Below, piece by piece: positions 21,354 through 31,918 of a stretch of 64,000 nt of DNA. A program made the translations under genes and the position numbers. The first letter of the stretch is position 1, and every line of letters starts with the position of its first letter. The notes under the pieces are model-generated. The model was not told the DNA's origin and did not search any database. It saw nothing but the letters and a program-made list of their open reading frames with translations. Origin of the DNA: Beta vulgaris subsp. vulgaris (lineage: Eukaryota; Streptophyta; Magnoliopsida; Caryophyllales; Amaranthaceae); the NCBI RefSeq assembly GCF_026745355.1, contig NC_079203.1:39342492-39406491 (forward strand), given 5' to 3'.

Positions 21354-22479
21354 GGAAAAATGGATCAGAATACCCCTAACTTTGGGCGGTCCACTTTTAA
21401 TACCCCCAACTTTGGATTATTTTTAAATACCCCCAACTTTGGAGGTGGTCCGCCAAAAATGCACCCATATGACTTGTAACCTGTTAGCAAGGTAAATTTT
21501 TTTTATTCCAGCATCTACCTCTTCTTCCTCTATTACAACCACCACCTAGCCACCAGCCCACCACTACCCAACCTCCGACCAGTCCCACACCCATCGCCAC
21601 CCCAGTTTTCTGGGTTTCGTCATATTGGCTGCGCGGCGTTTCTCACGCCACCTCCTCCGCAGCCGCCACCACCACCACCACCAAAAAAAACACCTTCTTT
21701 TCTCTCCTCTTTTCCCCCCACTTTTCTTTTCTTGTTCTTTCAAGAACATTCTAAAAAGAAATGAAATCATCTCCACTCCTTCCACCACCATCATCATCAC
21801 CATCAACTGGACCCACCTTTTGGAGATCAACTTAATCTCTGCACAAAACCTTAAACCTCCTTCCACTAATCTCCGACGCCTTCAAACTTACGCCGTCACT
21901 TTTCTCTCCTCTCAAACCTCCTCTTTTACCGTCGACATCTTCTCTGTTGGTGTCCTTAAAGACGTTATTCTCGGCTCTGTCAGATTCATCCTCAGCAATT
22001 GCATCACGCGCAACTCAATCGGCCTTCCTTCTTGCGTCGCTGTTCAAATTCGACGTCCTTCTGGAAGGTTCCACGGAGTTAACGTCGTGTTATGGTTATC
22101 AACGTTTTGTCGAAATTAGGGTTTTCTCTCGCCGGAATATCTTCGGCGATTGGTTGTTGAAGGTGGTGGAGAACAGATAAAGAAGGGAGAAATCAGAGGT
22201 GGTTGTTGGTGGGAGTGAAGGTGGTGACGAAGGTGGTAGGGAGGAGAGAGAAATGGTGGTGAGGAAGGTGGCAGTGGGGGTTGGGGGTGGGGGAATGAGA
22301 GGAGAGAGAGATGAGCAGAGGGGGTGGGGTTTTGGTTTACCAGTTCATCCGGTCATAACAGGTAAATGGTGCATTTTTGGCCGACCACCTCCAAAGTTGG
22401 GGGTATTTAAAAATAATCCAAAGTTGGGGGTATTAAAAGCGGACCGCCCAAAGTTGGGGGTATTCTGATCCATTTTTCC
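21354..22479. mobile_element. Pack-MULE copy 1 (Mutator-like, with C2-domain fragment)
   Basis: Terminal inverted repeats of roughly 110-120 bp start GGAAAAATGGATCAGAATACC and are mirrored at the right end (...GATCCATTTTTCC). Each repeat carries three CCCCCAACTTTGG-type motifs. The left flank is TATATGATA (21345-21353); its partner is found after copy 2 (23936-23944), because the tandem duplication separated them. A 9-bp target duplication with long TIRs is the Mutator-superfamily signature. There is no transposase; the interior is GC-rich captured gene sequence (C2 domain), so this is a Pack-MULE. Confidence 0.88.
21761..22119 (+). pseudogene. Captured C2-domain gene fragment, copy 1
   Basis: The sequence LLEINLISAQNLKPPSTN, then TYAV, then SVGVLKDVILGSVRFILSNC and QIRRPSGRFHGV, matches the plant C2-domain (SRC2/BAP-like calcium-dependent lipid-binding) family. 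The part between TYAV and the SSQTSSFTVDI stretch is missing compared with the family (about 30 residues), so the capture is internally deleted. The ATG at 21761 (MKSSPLLPPP) is out of frame with the C2 part here because one G is missing near 21808. The C2 part itself is open in the frame that starts at 21625. After GRFHGV the similarity ends. Confidence 0.75.
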
Positions 22480-22662
22480 TATTATTGAATTTTGGGGTGG
22501 TTTGGGTTGAACATTTTCAGATTTTGAGGAGGAAATCATGGAATTTAATTGTTTTGAGATGTAATTTTGGGTGAAATTGAGGGAAAATAAGGTGGGTTTT
22601 GAAGAGTTTGTATGTTTTTGTAAGGAAAAAATTGAGAGGGAAGAATATCTCAAAGTGAACAT
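22345..22662 (-). CDS. Chimeric frame: CRY-DASH N-terminus fused to MULE end
   Basis: Open frame of 105 codons on the minus strand. The first about 61 residues are the duplicated CRY-DASH N-terminus, starting MFTLRYSSLSIF, a hydroxylated, basic, acid-free stretch typical of an organelle transit peptide. At the duplication junction (22480) it passes into the transposon TIR, which encodes repeats of the form NTPNFG, and ends within the element. It keeps a copy of the CRY-DASH proximal promoter. Whether it is transcribed or translated is unknown; it may be only a truncated pseudogene. Confidence 0.5.
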   Translation of the reverse strand: MFTLRYSSLSIFSLQKHTNSSKPTLFSLNFTQNYISKQLNSMISSSKSENVQPKPPQNSIIGKMDQNTPNFGRSAFNTPNFGLFLNTPNFGGGRPKMHHLPVMTG

Positions 22663-22727
22663 TTTTCTTCTTTTTTTAGGATTATGTGTGAGAGAGAAAG
22701 GAGGAAGAGAAGTAAAGGAGAAGCTGA

Positions 22728-22733
22728 CACGTG
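22728..22733. promoter_or_regulatory. Duplicated G-box in second promoter copy
   Basis: The same CACGTG in the duplicated promoter copy. It lies upstream of the truncated CRY-DASH 5' end at 22480-22662, so that fragment retains its proximal promoter. Confidence 0.45.
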
Positions 22734-22804
22734 GAGATGTTTGTAGTTTATGATGATGTGGAGCTTTTTTGGCCTATGGTGAGCTTGAATATGAATATAT
22801 GATA

Positions 22805-23935
22805 GGAAAAATGGATCAGAATACCCCTAACTTTGGGCGGTCCACTTTTAATACCCCCAACTTTGGATTATTTTTAAATACCCCCAACTTTGGAGGTGGT
22901 CCGCCAAAAATGCACCCATATGACTTGTAACCTGTTAGCAAGGTAAATTTTTTTTATTCCAGCATCTACCTCTTCTTCCTCTATTACAACCACCACCTAG
23001 CCACCAGCCCACCACTACCCAACCTCCGACCAGTCCCACACCCATCGCCACCCCAGTTTTCTGGGTTTCGTCATATTGGCTGCGCGGCGTTTCTCACGCC
23101 ACCTCCTCCGCAGCCGCCACCACCACCACCACCAAAAAAAACACTCTTCTTTCTCTCTCCTCTTTTCCCCCCACTTTTCTTTTCTTGTTCTTTCAAGAAC
23201 ATTCTAAAAAGAAATGAAATCATCTCCACTCCTTCCACCACCATCATCATCACCATCAACTGGGACCCACCTTTTGGAGATCAACTTAATCTCTGCACAA
23301 AACCTTAAACCTCCTTCCACTAATCTCCGACGCCTTCAAACTTACGCCGTCACTTTTCTCTCCTCTCAAACCTCCTCTTTTACCGTCGACATTTCTCTGT
23401 TGGTGTCCTTAAAGACGTTATTCTCGGCTCTGTCAGATTCATCCTCAGCAATTGCATCACGCGCAACTCAATCGGCCTTCCTTCTTGCGTCGCTGTTCAA
23501 ATTCGACGTCCTTCTGGAAGGTTCCACGGAGTTAACGTCGTGTTATGGTTATCAACGTTTTGTCGAAATTAGGGTTTTCTCTCGCCGGAATATCTTCGGC
23601 GATTGGTTGTTGAAGGTGGTGGAGAACAGATAAAGAAGGGAGAAATCAGAGGTGGTTGTTGGTGGGAGTGAAGGTGGTGACGAAGGTGGTAGGGAGGAGA
23701 GAGAAATGGTGGTGAGGGAAGGTGGCAGTGGGGGTTGGGGTGGGGGGATGAGGAGAGGAGAGAGAGATGAGCAGAGGGGGTGGGGTTTTGGTTTACCAGT
23801 TCATCCGGTCATAACAGGTAAATGGTGCATTTTTGGCCGACCACCTCCAAAGTTGGGGGTATTTAAAAATAATCCAAAGTTGGGGGTATTAAAAGCGGAC
23901 CGCCCAAAGTTGGGGGTATTCTGATCCATTTTTCC
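22805..23935. mobile_element. Pack-MULE copy 2
   Basis: The second copy has the same TIRs. TATATGATA occurs directly on both sides (22796-22804 and 23936-23944), giving an exact 9-bp target duplication. It differs from copy 1 by a few indels, two of which change the reading frame of the captured C2 fragment. Confidence 0.92.
23214..23633 (+). pseudogene. Captured C2-domain gene fragment, copy 2
   Basis: In this copy the MKSSPLLPPP start is in frame with LLEINLISAQNL. A one-base deletion after the SSFTVDI residues (near 23391) then throws the rest into another frame, so the VLKDVILGSVRF segment is lost. It is thus broken at a different place from copy 1. Confidence 0.75.
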
Positions 23936-23944
23936 TATATGATA

Positions 23945-24636
23945 TTGTAGATTTGTAGTAATGATTGTGAATATGTGAGGATTAGATGATGCTACGTGAC
24001 AAAGTTTTACTTTTTTATTATAAAAGATTTTGATGGAGTACTTCTAATGATCTAATTTGTACATTAAAAGCTTGGATTTTTTTCATTTCTTAAAAAAAAG
24101 TTCACATTCTATTTTAGATTACGATAAAATTTGAACCCATAATCTTTTGCAATTATTCATGACACAATTACTATCTTAATTAACTTTTAATCATGTTTTA
24201 AGTATCCACGTTATTATATTTGTACCTTTTAAATGTTGAGTTTTCCTTAATATATTTAATAAGAATAGAAAAAAAAAATGCATATCAAGTTCGAAAACAC
24301 AATACCAACCCGGGGCAACACCCGGACCCAAATACTAGTGTATGTTAAAAAACTGGATGAAAAAAGACAGAAAGAATCCTAATATACAAGCGAAATAACG
24401 TATATTTTTTATTGTTATAATATAATTTGCTTTATATTAAAATTAGAAAATGTCGGATCATAATAATTATGAAAAGTGAAATCAAAACTTGGCATACATA
24501 TACACATATTGTGGGAAATAGAATTTTAATTCCTTTTAAATAGTTATACAACTTGAACACTTATTTTCAGTTAACTCCATACAAATAGTCTATCTTACAC
24601 TTCAATTAGTGATAACAATAGCCAAAGGATGCAAAT
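23945..24636. other. Intergenic, with a Helitron 3' end at 24338
   Basis: AT-rich. A Helitron-type terminus occurs at 24300-24338: hairpin CCGGGGCAACACCCGG followed by CTAG|T. The same terminal family is seen at 60120-60156. The 5' end could not be placed. The 3' UTR of the dehydrogenase (minus strand) is expected at the right edge. Confidence 0.5.
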
Positions 24637-26362
24637 TTACTTGACCAATTTTGTATCTTGGTACATATGAATCATATTGGTACTAGCTTCAGTAAAACCC
24701 CCATCAATTACAAGATTATGTCCTGTTATAAATCCAGCTTCATCAGTAGCCAAGAAAAGAGCAGCAGCAGCCACATCTTGAGTTGTTCCTCCTCTTCCAC
24801 TTAATAAACTGCAACTTTTTGCACTTATTTTGGAAATCTCTTCTGCTTCAATGTCCCCAAGAAATCTTCTGTAACCACTAATTAGCATCTCTGTTGGCAC
24901 ACCGTGAGGAGAAATGCAGTTCACTCGAATGCCATGTTGTCCGAGTTCACATGCTGCACTCTTTATCAGGCTCTGAATTGCACCCTTTGACATTGTGTAG
25001 GCATGTGAGGCTAGGCCACCCATGATAGCAGCTGAGCTTGAGGAACATATGATGGAGCCGCCTCGTTCGCCCTCGATCATGGCACGAGCCGCGTGCTTGA
25101 TCCCGTGCACTACGCCAAATAAGTTTACTGCAATGATTTTATTCACTTCGTTCATGTTCACATTGGTGATGCTCCCATCTGCACCTGATGTGCCTACATG
25201 TAGAATATGACAGTGCAAGCTTATGGTGTATTTGATGAAACAGAGTATTTAAGAGCATTTAGCATATTTGTGACAAGTAGCATCCAATTAACTAAGCTAA
25301 TATGGTAATGTACTATTAACCCGAATGTTAATATCGTTAAAGTCACTCAACAACAACGTTGTTAAATAGAGAACAAGATCAATAGTAAGCAATTTTCTCT
25401 GAACTTGCAAACATATTAAGTTTGAGATGAAAAATCAAGATTATATTGATCAACAAAGATGAGTTGAAGAGGTAACAGAATATGACAAAAGCTCCAAAGC
25501 AATAATTAATCAACAAAGATTAGTTTTGATATGATTATTTGTTTCATTTGGTAAAAATCATGTAAAGAGAATCATGCATAAACCTTTTAATGAATTTGCT
25601 AGTTATAATCTAGTCAAACTTTGTAATTTGATTCTCTAATTGCACTAGACATGAATACAATTGTACAAGGACACCCATTAAACAATAACTTATAATAAAC
25701 GTATATGTCATCTAAAAACTTCACATTTTTTAGATTCATCCAACAACGTAAAAACTTTATAACCTCGCATTGTTTACATACCTACCTGCATTATTGAATA
25801 TTATGTCAAGCCGGCCCTTCCATGCCAAAGCTAGCTTCACCGCCGACTCTAGATCAGCTTCTTTGGAGACATCGCAGTGTATATAACGGCCTCCAATGGA
25901 GTTGGCGAGGTTGACACCTAGCTCATCGAGTACATCGGCCACTACTACATAAGCCCCATTTGATGCAAAAAGTTTGACTGTAGCAGCTCCTATGCCTCTT
26001 GCACCACCCGTAATTATTGCAACTTTACCCTTCAACCTAATGTTTACAATAACAAAAACAGTTTATCTTGTAAGAGACTGCCTACTTTTAAATTAAAATT
26101 AGGCAATGACAAGTCTAATATCAAAAAGAGAATTAGCCCAATAATGACTACATTAATTTCTTTCGGTAATTAGTTCAATCCATTTAGTTACTAGGTCTAC
26201 TTTTATATTAAAATTACAACGTCTGTTCTAATAATTTTTGTAACAAAAATTATAGAAAGAGAAAAAAAGGTACCAAAAGAAACTTCTCCTAGGAAAAAAT
26301 AGAAAGAGGAGCATTTTTTTTTACCTTTGTTCTTCGCTACGTTTGATGCCATCTGACTCCAT
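24637..26362 (-). CDS. Short-chain dehydrogenase/reductase (SDR110C, xanthoxin-dehydrogenase-like)
   Basis: Classical NAD(P)-dependent SDR. Exons (minus): 26325-26362, 25786-26036, 24637-25193. Phases agree and give 281 residues ending TAA, a typical length for the family. Cofactor motif TGGARGIG (22-29), NNAG (94-97), catalytic Ser about 149, and YTMSK (Tyr162, Lys166) are all intact; near the C-terminus is [11 protein letters not shown]. Plant relatives include xanthoxin dehydrogenase (ABA2), secoisolariciresinol dehydrogenase, zerumbone synthase and momilactone synthase; the true substrate cannot be told from sequence. The tiny first exon (12 codons and 2 bases) uses the ATG at 26362, 47 bp downstream of a TATA-like box. 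No signal peptide is seen; probably cytosolic. Confidence 0.93.
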
Positions 26363-26408
26363 TAATGGAATGGTTAGAATTAGCTCAAAAATTGCTAAAA
26401 TACTGTAG

Positions 26409-26435
26409 GTATATAAGATTCAGATGATTGGTCTT
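26409..26435 (-). promoter_or_regulatory. TATA and CCAAT boxes of the SDR gene
   Basis: On the minus strand CCAAT (about 26428-26432) is followed by CTTATATACC (about 26408-26417), 47-55 bp upstream of the ATG. The 5' UTR would be only about 20 bp, or an upstream TSS is used. Confidence 0.4.
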
Positions 26436-26725
26436 TCGACATAAAAGGAAACATGAAAGATGTTTTTAATTTGTCACAATCTTTAGATGATGATTTTTCT
26501 ACCACAACACACTTTCCCCACTTCTTACAACAACTCCGCCGTCATATTATAATCCAAATTTAGAAAGATAAACTCTTGTATTCTATTTTTGTGGGTCATC
26601 AAATTCTCAACCAAAATCACTCACCATCGGTAAATGATCGCTATTGATAATGTAGATTATGGAACTTCTACACTTTTATATAGCCTCTAATTATGGCATC
26701 ATAAGTAACTTGTATTAGGATCATA

Positions 26726-27245
26726 CTAGCCTTTATATACACGCGACGCGTGCGTTAATTTCAAATTTGTTATTCTATTAGATACTCCATTTATACTTTA
26801 TTTATGATTAAATTTAAATGTGAAAAATTCAACAGTTAGATGAATTTAGATATATTAATTCGCTAATGTAAGAAAATAAAAAGGTCGTGAGTGATTGTTA
26901 ACATTAATTTTTTGTGAATGAATATTGAACAGAAAGAACAAAAATAATGAGTTGGTTTAACTGAATTAAAGAGTATCAAAGGTAGTGAATGTTCAGACTT
27001 TTCATGTGCACGTTACGTATGCCATCTTTTTTTATAAGGTATAAATATTGTGTCCATTTAATTTTTGATTGAAGTATTTGATGCATATACCATTTTAAAC
27101 TTGTTTTAAATGGCAAGTTGGAATGAGAATATTTAAATGATTTGCTTTTGTAATTTTTTTCATTCCATTAACTAGATCATTAAGGGTATTTTGGTCACTT
27201 CAAAAGAGGACACCACACCTCCTCCCTTGGCGTATATAATAGAGA
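26726..27245 (-). mobile_element. Helitron-like element, second family
   Basis: On the minus strand the right-hand end reads A|TCTCTATTATATACGCC and the other end finishes with a CACGCG-T-CGCGTG hairpin followed by TATATAAAGG and CTAG|T. Length is 520 bp, non-coding. Boundaries are inferred from terminal motifs only. It lies upstream of the SDR promoter. Confidence 0.55.
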
Positions 27246-27380
27246 TCTTATACTCATATTTTTGTTTGTTGTTCTTAAATGTCATGATGGTAGAGTCAAA
27301 TTTGGTAAATTCCCACCAGTATATAAGAAAATCATCATGTGGATCTAGCTTGATTTATCTCAAAAGAATCTTTATAGTAA

Positions 27381-27533
27381 ACCTGGGTGTACCATGGTCA
27401 TGGTACACTCAAGGCTATTTTCGCCAAATAAATAAAATGGGCTAATGAGCAAATGAGCCAAATGAGTAAAATGGGCAGATGAACAAGTATTTATACTCAT
27501 TTAAGAAAATGAGCAAACTTGGTACACCCGGGT
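27381..27533. mobile_element. Short TIR element (ACCTGGGTGTACC ends)
   Basis: ACCTGGGTGTACC at the left and GGTACACCCGGGT at the right are 13-bp inverted repeats with one mismatch, enclosing 153 bp. A second palindrome, GTACCATGGTCATGGTAC, overlaps the left end. Superfamily not determined. Confidence 0.6.
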
Positions 27534-27790
27534 ATTAATGTCGTATAAAAAATGAATTAGGTTTAATAACGATATGAATAATTTTATATTTTTATCAAGG
27601 AGAGGAATTGAGCAAAGCTCCTTCCAGTTGACAACTCCAACCTCAGCAAACACTTCTTTTATTTTTAATAGTTGCAGCATTTTGAACAACAAGAGTTTTT
27701 TTTGCCCAAAAAAAAAAAATTCCCTGCGTACCGTCACGTAGGACGGCACGCGAGAAACTGTTTTTTTTTTTTTTTGCCCATGAGTAAAAA

Positions 27791-27817
27791 TAAACCGCTA
27801 CTTTAAGTAGCGGTTTA
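27791..27817. repeat. 13-bp perfect palindrome with 1-base centre
   Basis: TAAACCGCTACTT, one T, then AAGTAGCGGTTTA. A degenerate second copy follows (AAACCGCTATCTCAAGTACCGTTT), and the right remnant at 39027 has AAGTAGCGATTTAT. They belong to the host TIR element. Confidence 0.85.
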
Positions 27818-27997
27818 TACACATAAACCGCTATCTCAAGTACCGTTTTAAAATTAAAAAGTCTATAAAACCAACTGCTTTTATTGACTTTTCCTTTTTG
27901 GTCTTTGGGTTGTCAAATGACACTAATGTTTTACTTTTCTATAAAGTCAATAAAACCAACCGATTTTAAAGATGTTTGCATTACAGACTTTTATTGA

Positions 27998-29594
27998 TGT
28001 TGTATAATATGAGCACTATAAGAGGGGGGGTGAATTATAGTGAGAGAATAAGCACTACTTTTTGCGGAATTAAAAGTAAACTTGGGAACAAACAATGGGA
28101 ACACGAGAGATTTTACGAGGAAAAACTTCCTAGGCCTAGTAGGAAGAAACAACCTCGACCACAAGGGATTTTAAACAACTTTCCACTATAATAGGCCAAA
28201 ACAACTCTGATTACAACCTATTACTTTTCTCTCGATTCTCAACTTAAGTCACACAACTCAAGTTCCCAACGACAGTTCCCAACAACTGACGTTTTCTCTC
28301 AAACTTCACTCGAAGTTCCTTTCTCTTTCTCTTTCTCTTTCTCTTGCTTCACTCAAAGCTTTCTCACACTTACAAGAGTTCACTCAAACCCTTTTTCTCA
28401 AAAATACACTTTGAAAACAATGGAAGAGTAATAAAAACTCGATTAATGTAAGTATGAATTCTCTTAAGGAAAGGCACTGACACTTTAGATAACTTAAGAC
28501 AAATTAACTAATCAGACACACTTTGTGTGACTAATAAAAGTCAGACACAATTTTCTCAAATGAATTAGGCGCCTATTTATAGACTATTAAGACAAGACAT
28601 GATTTCCACTAACTTAGACCATTATCACATGTTCTCCATGATTTCTAATTAATTAATTAAATTAAATTATTATTCCAAGTCATGTACATCATCCACTAAT
28701 CCATTACTTCACTTCATAGAAGCAGTAACAAATACGTGGTTTTGCAAACTTGGAGAATAATTAATCTTATTTAATTTAATTAAATACTTGGAGGATAATT
28801 AACTTAGCCACTAAATCCACTAACTCCATAAACATGTAGCAGTAAATCATTTAGGCGTGTAAGCTAGAATTTAGGAAATAAATAAAAATCCTTTAGCTAG
28901 TTTTTAGGAAAAAATCTTTTTCAAAATCTTTTATAAAAACCGGAAACATTTTTTATTTCAAAAATCCGAAACATTTTGAAAACCGGAAATAATATATTTT
29001 CGAAAACTAAATCTTTTAAATAAAATTAAAAGATAAAATATATATTTTAAAAAGATAAGATTTGAAAATCAGTTATTTTAAAATCAGAAAATCTATTTAA
29101 AATCTTTTCCTAACAAACTTAAACTAACTTCCTAAAATTATGGATCTTAGTCAAATTATCCCTAAAAACTCTAACAACTATATTGGGCACACAATTACTT
29201 AGGCGCACAATATTAGTCACTTAGATTCCTAAATTAGTTTTAAAGTCTTGTTCCCTAATTATTAAGTCTTGTTCCTAAGCCTTGTTCCTATAGTGCCAGG
29301 TCTGTTCCTTTCATGGGAACAGAACCAAGTTCCTTTGAGAATTCACCACGAACTTAATAAAGCTATTACTCAACCTTAACAAGAAGATTAATAAATACCC
29401 TAATGTATTCTAATCTTCATTCCATGCTTGATTCTTCATTTCTCGAACATCTTTACTTCGATCTTGATTAATTCTCCGCTTTAATCTTCAATCAAGTATT
29501 CTCTTAGCTCGAGCATGAATTACCTTGCAACAACATAAATAAAATATACTATGTCTTTTGTGGTTAGGTCATCTTCAAAACTCAAGGGTCAACA
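27998..29594 (-). repeat. 3' LTR of the copia element
   Basis: Ends TGTTG at 27998 and CAACA at 29594 (inverted pair, TG...CA), 1597 bp. It includes a four-times TTTCTC tract near 28319-28350 and an AT-rich U3/R region. The polypurine tract abuts 29594. Confidence 0.9.
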
Positions 29595-29595
29595 A

Positions 29596-29607
29596 TTTCC
29601 CCTTTTT
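29596..29607 (-). other. Polypurine tract
   Basis: On the minus strand AAAAAGGGGAAA ends one base before the 3' LTR start (TGTTGACCC), as expected for the plus-strand primer. Confidence 0.75.
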
Positions 29608-30217
29608 GAAGATGGCAACAAAAGGCATATACTAAAAATAATACAATAAGTCTATAAAAATAATTTTAACAAAGTATGTAACCAAGTTAAATTAATATTA
29701 TAGACTCGTTATTTTATTTTGTAAAGTCGAAATATGAGAACATAATTCATGACAAAAAAAATTTACTCTGATTTGCCTTATCTTTCCCCCTTTGGCATCT
29801 TCAAAAACATAGTCCACGATTTCAAAAAGATGAATATTATTCACTAAACACATCACACCACCAAACTTGTAAGAAATAAGTTGGTTAGTATAAGCAAATA
29901 AAGCATTCAACTCTCAAAAACCGCAATCCAAGAATATTAGCCATTCATTTAGACGCACACATGCAAAAAGATCAAACTTAGAATTAAGCAAACCAATAAG
30001 TTCCATTGTAGCATGATTAAAGGAGAAGGATAGAAAAGACAAATATTAAACAAAGTTCATGTTCCCACACAAAATAAAACAAGCTAAATTAGAAAAGTTT
30101 ATGATTTAGGAGAGGGAGGTTGTTCTACTTCTTCCACCACATCATGAAGCTTTGCCATCACTTCTTGATGATTTTCGGCCAATGTATCATTTCCCTTGAG
30201 CACAATGTCTTCCAACT

Positions 30218-31918
30218 TCAACAATTTGAGTTCATAGCTGAAGGAGGAAGAAAGTTCACCAAGCCGAGCCATATCTCTTGTTGTCCATCCAAGGCTTTGT
30301 CAACTTTGCTCATAACCCCTTTTACCAACCCATTTAAATCCTTAGCTTCCGTAGCAAACTCCATCATTGCTTCCGAATGACCCATAACCAAGGAAAACAA
30401 AGAATCCAACCTTCTAGCATGAGCTAGAGTATATGTAGAACCAATGGTAGGATTTTGAGAAACGAGGGAGCTTGAGAAGGCTTGGGGTTTGCGGTTGTGT
30501 CCTTAGGTTTGGGAACAGCAGGTTGTTCCTCTAGAATGGGAACACCACTGTTTCCTTAGTTTGAGGAACAGAACAGGAGGGTTTTGAGGTAGAGGGAGGG
30601 ATAGAATCATCTTGTGGTGCTAGGGTAGAGGGTGAGGCAGATTTTTGTGGAGATGGAGGAAAAGGAGGATTGGTTTCCATGGGAACAGGAGTCGGTTCCC
30701 TAGAAGGAGGTAGGTTAGATTCATAATCTTCCCTATCAATCACCTTTACTTCATCTTCCTCACAACTTTCTTCGGCATCAAGATAGGAAAATTAAGCACT
30801 TTCATATTTTGAACCCTTTGACTAGCTCTAGTGCTCTTCATAACCGGTTTCACCACCTCATCAACCACCTTCTTCCCTTTCTTTTAGTTTCTTCTTTTCT
30901 TTTTCAATTTTCTTTTCTTTTTGATTTTTCTTTTCTTTTTCTTTTCGATTTTCTTCTCTTCAACTTCTTTTTCTTCTTCTTCTTCTTCCACTTCATCATC
31001 CACATCATCATCATCCTCATCATCATCAAGATTAGCACGGCCCTTAATAACTTCTCCATTCACAACACAAACATTTAAGTTATTCAAGGCACGCACATTC
31101 AACATATTTCCCGTGGACCCAATGGACTGAGTTCCCGAAATTTTCACTTTAAACTTAAGTAGAATTTCGGTTACTAAGGCTCCATATCCAACAACAAATC
31201 CATTTTCAATGCAATGACTCAAATGTTGAATCATTAAGAAGGAAAGTTTATGTGTTTGTGAGAAGCTAAGACAATGAATGTAAATTAAATCCAACATGCT
31301 AACTTGAGCACGTTTGGAAAGACGAGGCAATAAAGCTTTCTTGAGGATGTGAAACAAAATTTTGTGATAAGGGGAAAGAAGATTGTTGATCAAGAAATGT
31401 TTTTCCCTTTTGACCACCATACTTAACAATCAATTGATCAAAGGAAATGTCCGAAAATGGATGAACCACGTTGTTTCTTGAAATAAACATCTGTTCCTCT
31501 CACGGGAACACCAAGCATTTACCCAAATTTTAGCATTAAAATCAATTTGAGTTCCTTTCACCAAGGTGGAACAATTTCCTTCTTCATCCATGGAAAAGTT
31601 TTCACAAAATTCGTCCATCAATTTAGGAATCAAACTATTTCCATAACATTTCACAAAAAGATTTTCCCAACCTTGAAACTTAATCATATTAATATTGACG
31701 AAAGTTTACTCTTTTGCACCAAGAAACATCAATAAAAAGTCCATGCACATACCTATTGCCGTGGAATTTTTTCGAACAACCCGAGTTGTTCCTCTCTCGG
31801 GAACATCTGATTCCCCCTCACTAGTTGCATGAGCTTCTTCAACCTCCATTTCAACCGATTCTTCTTGTTTCTTCCTTTTCCTTAGAATTCTTGATGAAGA
31901 ATTGGGAGAAATATCCAT
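30218..31918 (-). pseudogene. Extra sense-strand coding region between pol and 3' LTR
   Basis: In the same orientation as pol and in the position of the Sirevirus env-like gene. Fragments in different frames: a Ser/Glu-rich start (31706-31918), a segment with GWENLFVKCYGNSLIPKLMD (31430-31687), a following segment (30884-31429) ending in a long Asp/Glu then Lys-rich low-complexity tail, a Pro/Ser-rich part (30531-30743) and a C-terminal piece (30218-30409). The middle resembles the plant-transposon-protein domain found in accessory ORFs of plant retroelements; this is from general resemblance only. No clear signal peptide or TM segment was seen. Broken by several frameshifts. Confidence 0.6.

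Larger units (their letters stand above)
21033..22479. repeat. Tandem duplication unit 1 (CRY-DASH 5' end, promoter, MULE)
   Basis: A segment of 1447 bp beginning inside CRY-DASH exon 1 (TATTATTGAA) and ending exactly at the right end of the Mutator-like element (TTTTTCC). It is followed head-to-tail by unit 2. Differences between units are single or few-base indels, so the duplication is recent. The junction at 22480 has only a few bases of TAT microhomology. Confidence 0.93.
22480..23935. repeat. Tandem duplication unit 2
   Basis: A near-identical second copy of 21033-22479. It contains a truncated CRY-DASH exon 1 (first about 60 codons), the same promoter stretch with G-box, and a second Mutator-like element. 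It lacks the rest of the cryptochrome gene. It has two extra bases (TG) in the predicted transit-peptide region relative to unit 1. Confidence 0.93.

Noticed and set aside
21564..21866. Minus-strand Trp/Arg-rich frame in Pack-MULE
   Set aside because: Antisense of the captured C2 region and a CCACCACC tract.
22199..22468. Gly-rich plus-strand frames ending in KLGVF repeats (also 23652-23924)
   Set aside because: Translation of GGTGGT tracts and the TIR; no evidence beyond open frame.
28319..28350. TTTCTC tandem repeat as CRISPR-like or regulatory array
   Set aside because: A simple hexamer tract inside both LTRs; CRISPR arrays do not occur in plant nuclear DNA.
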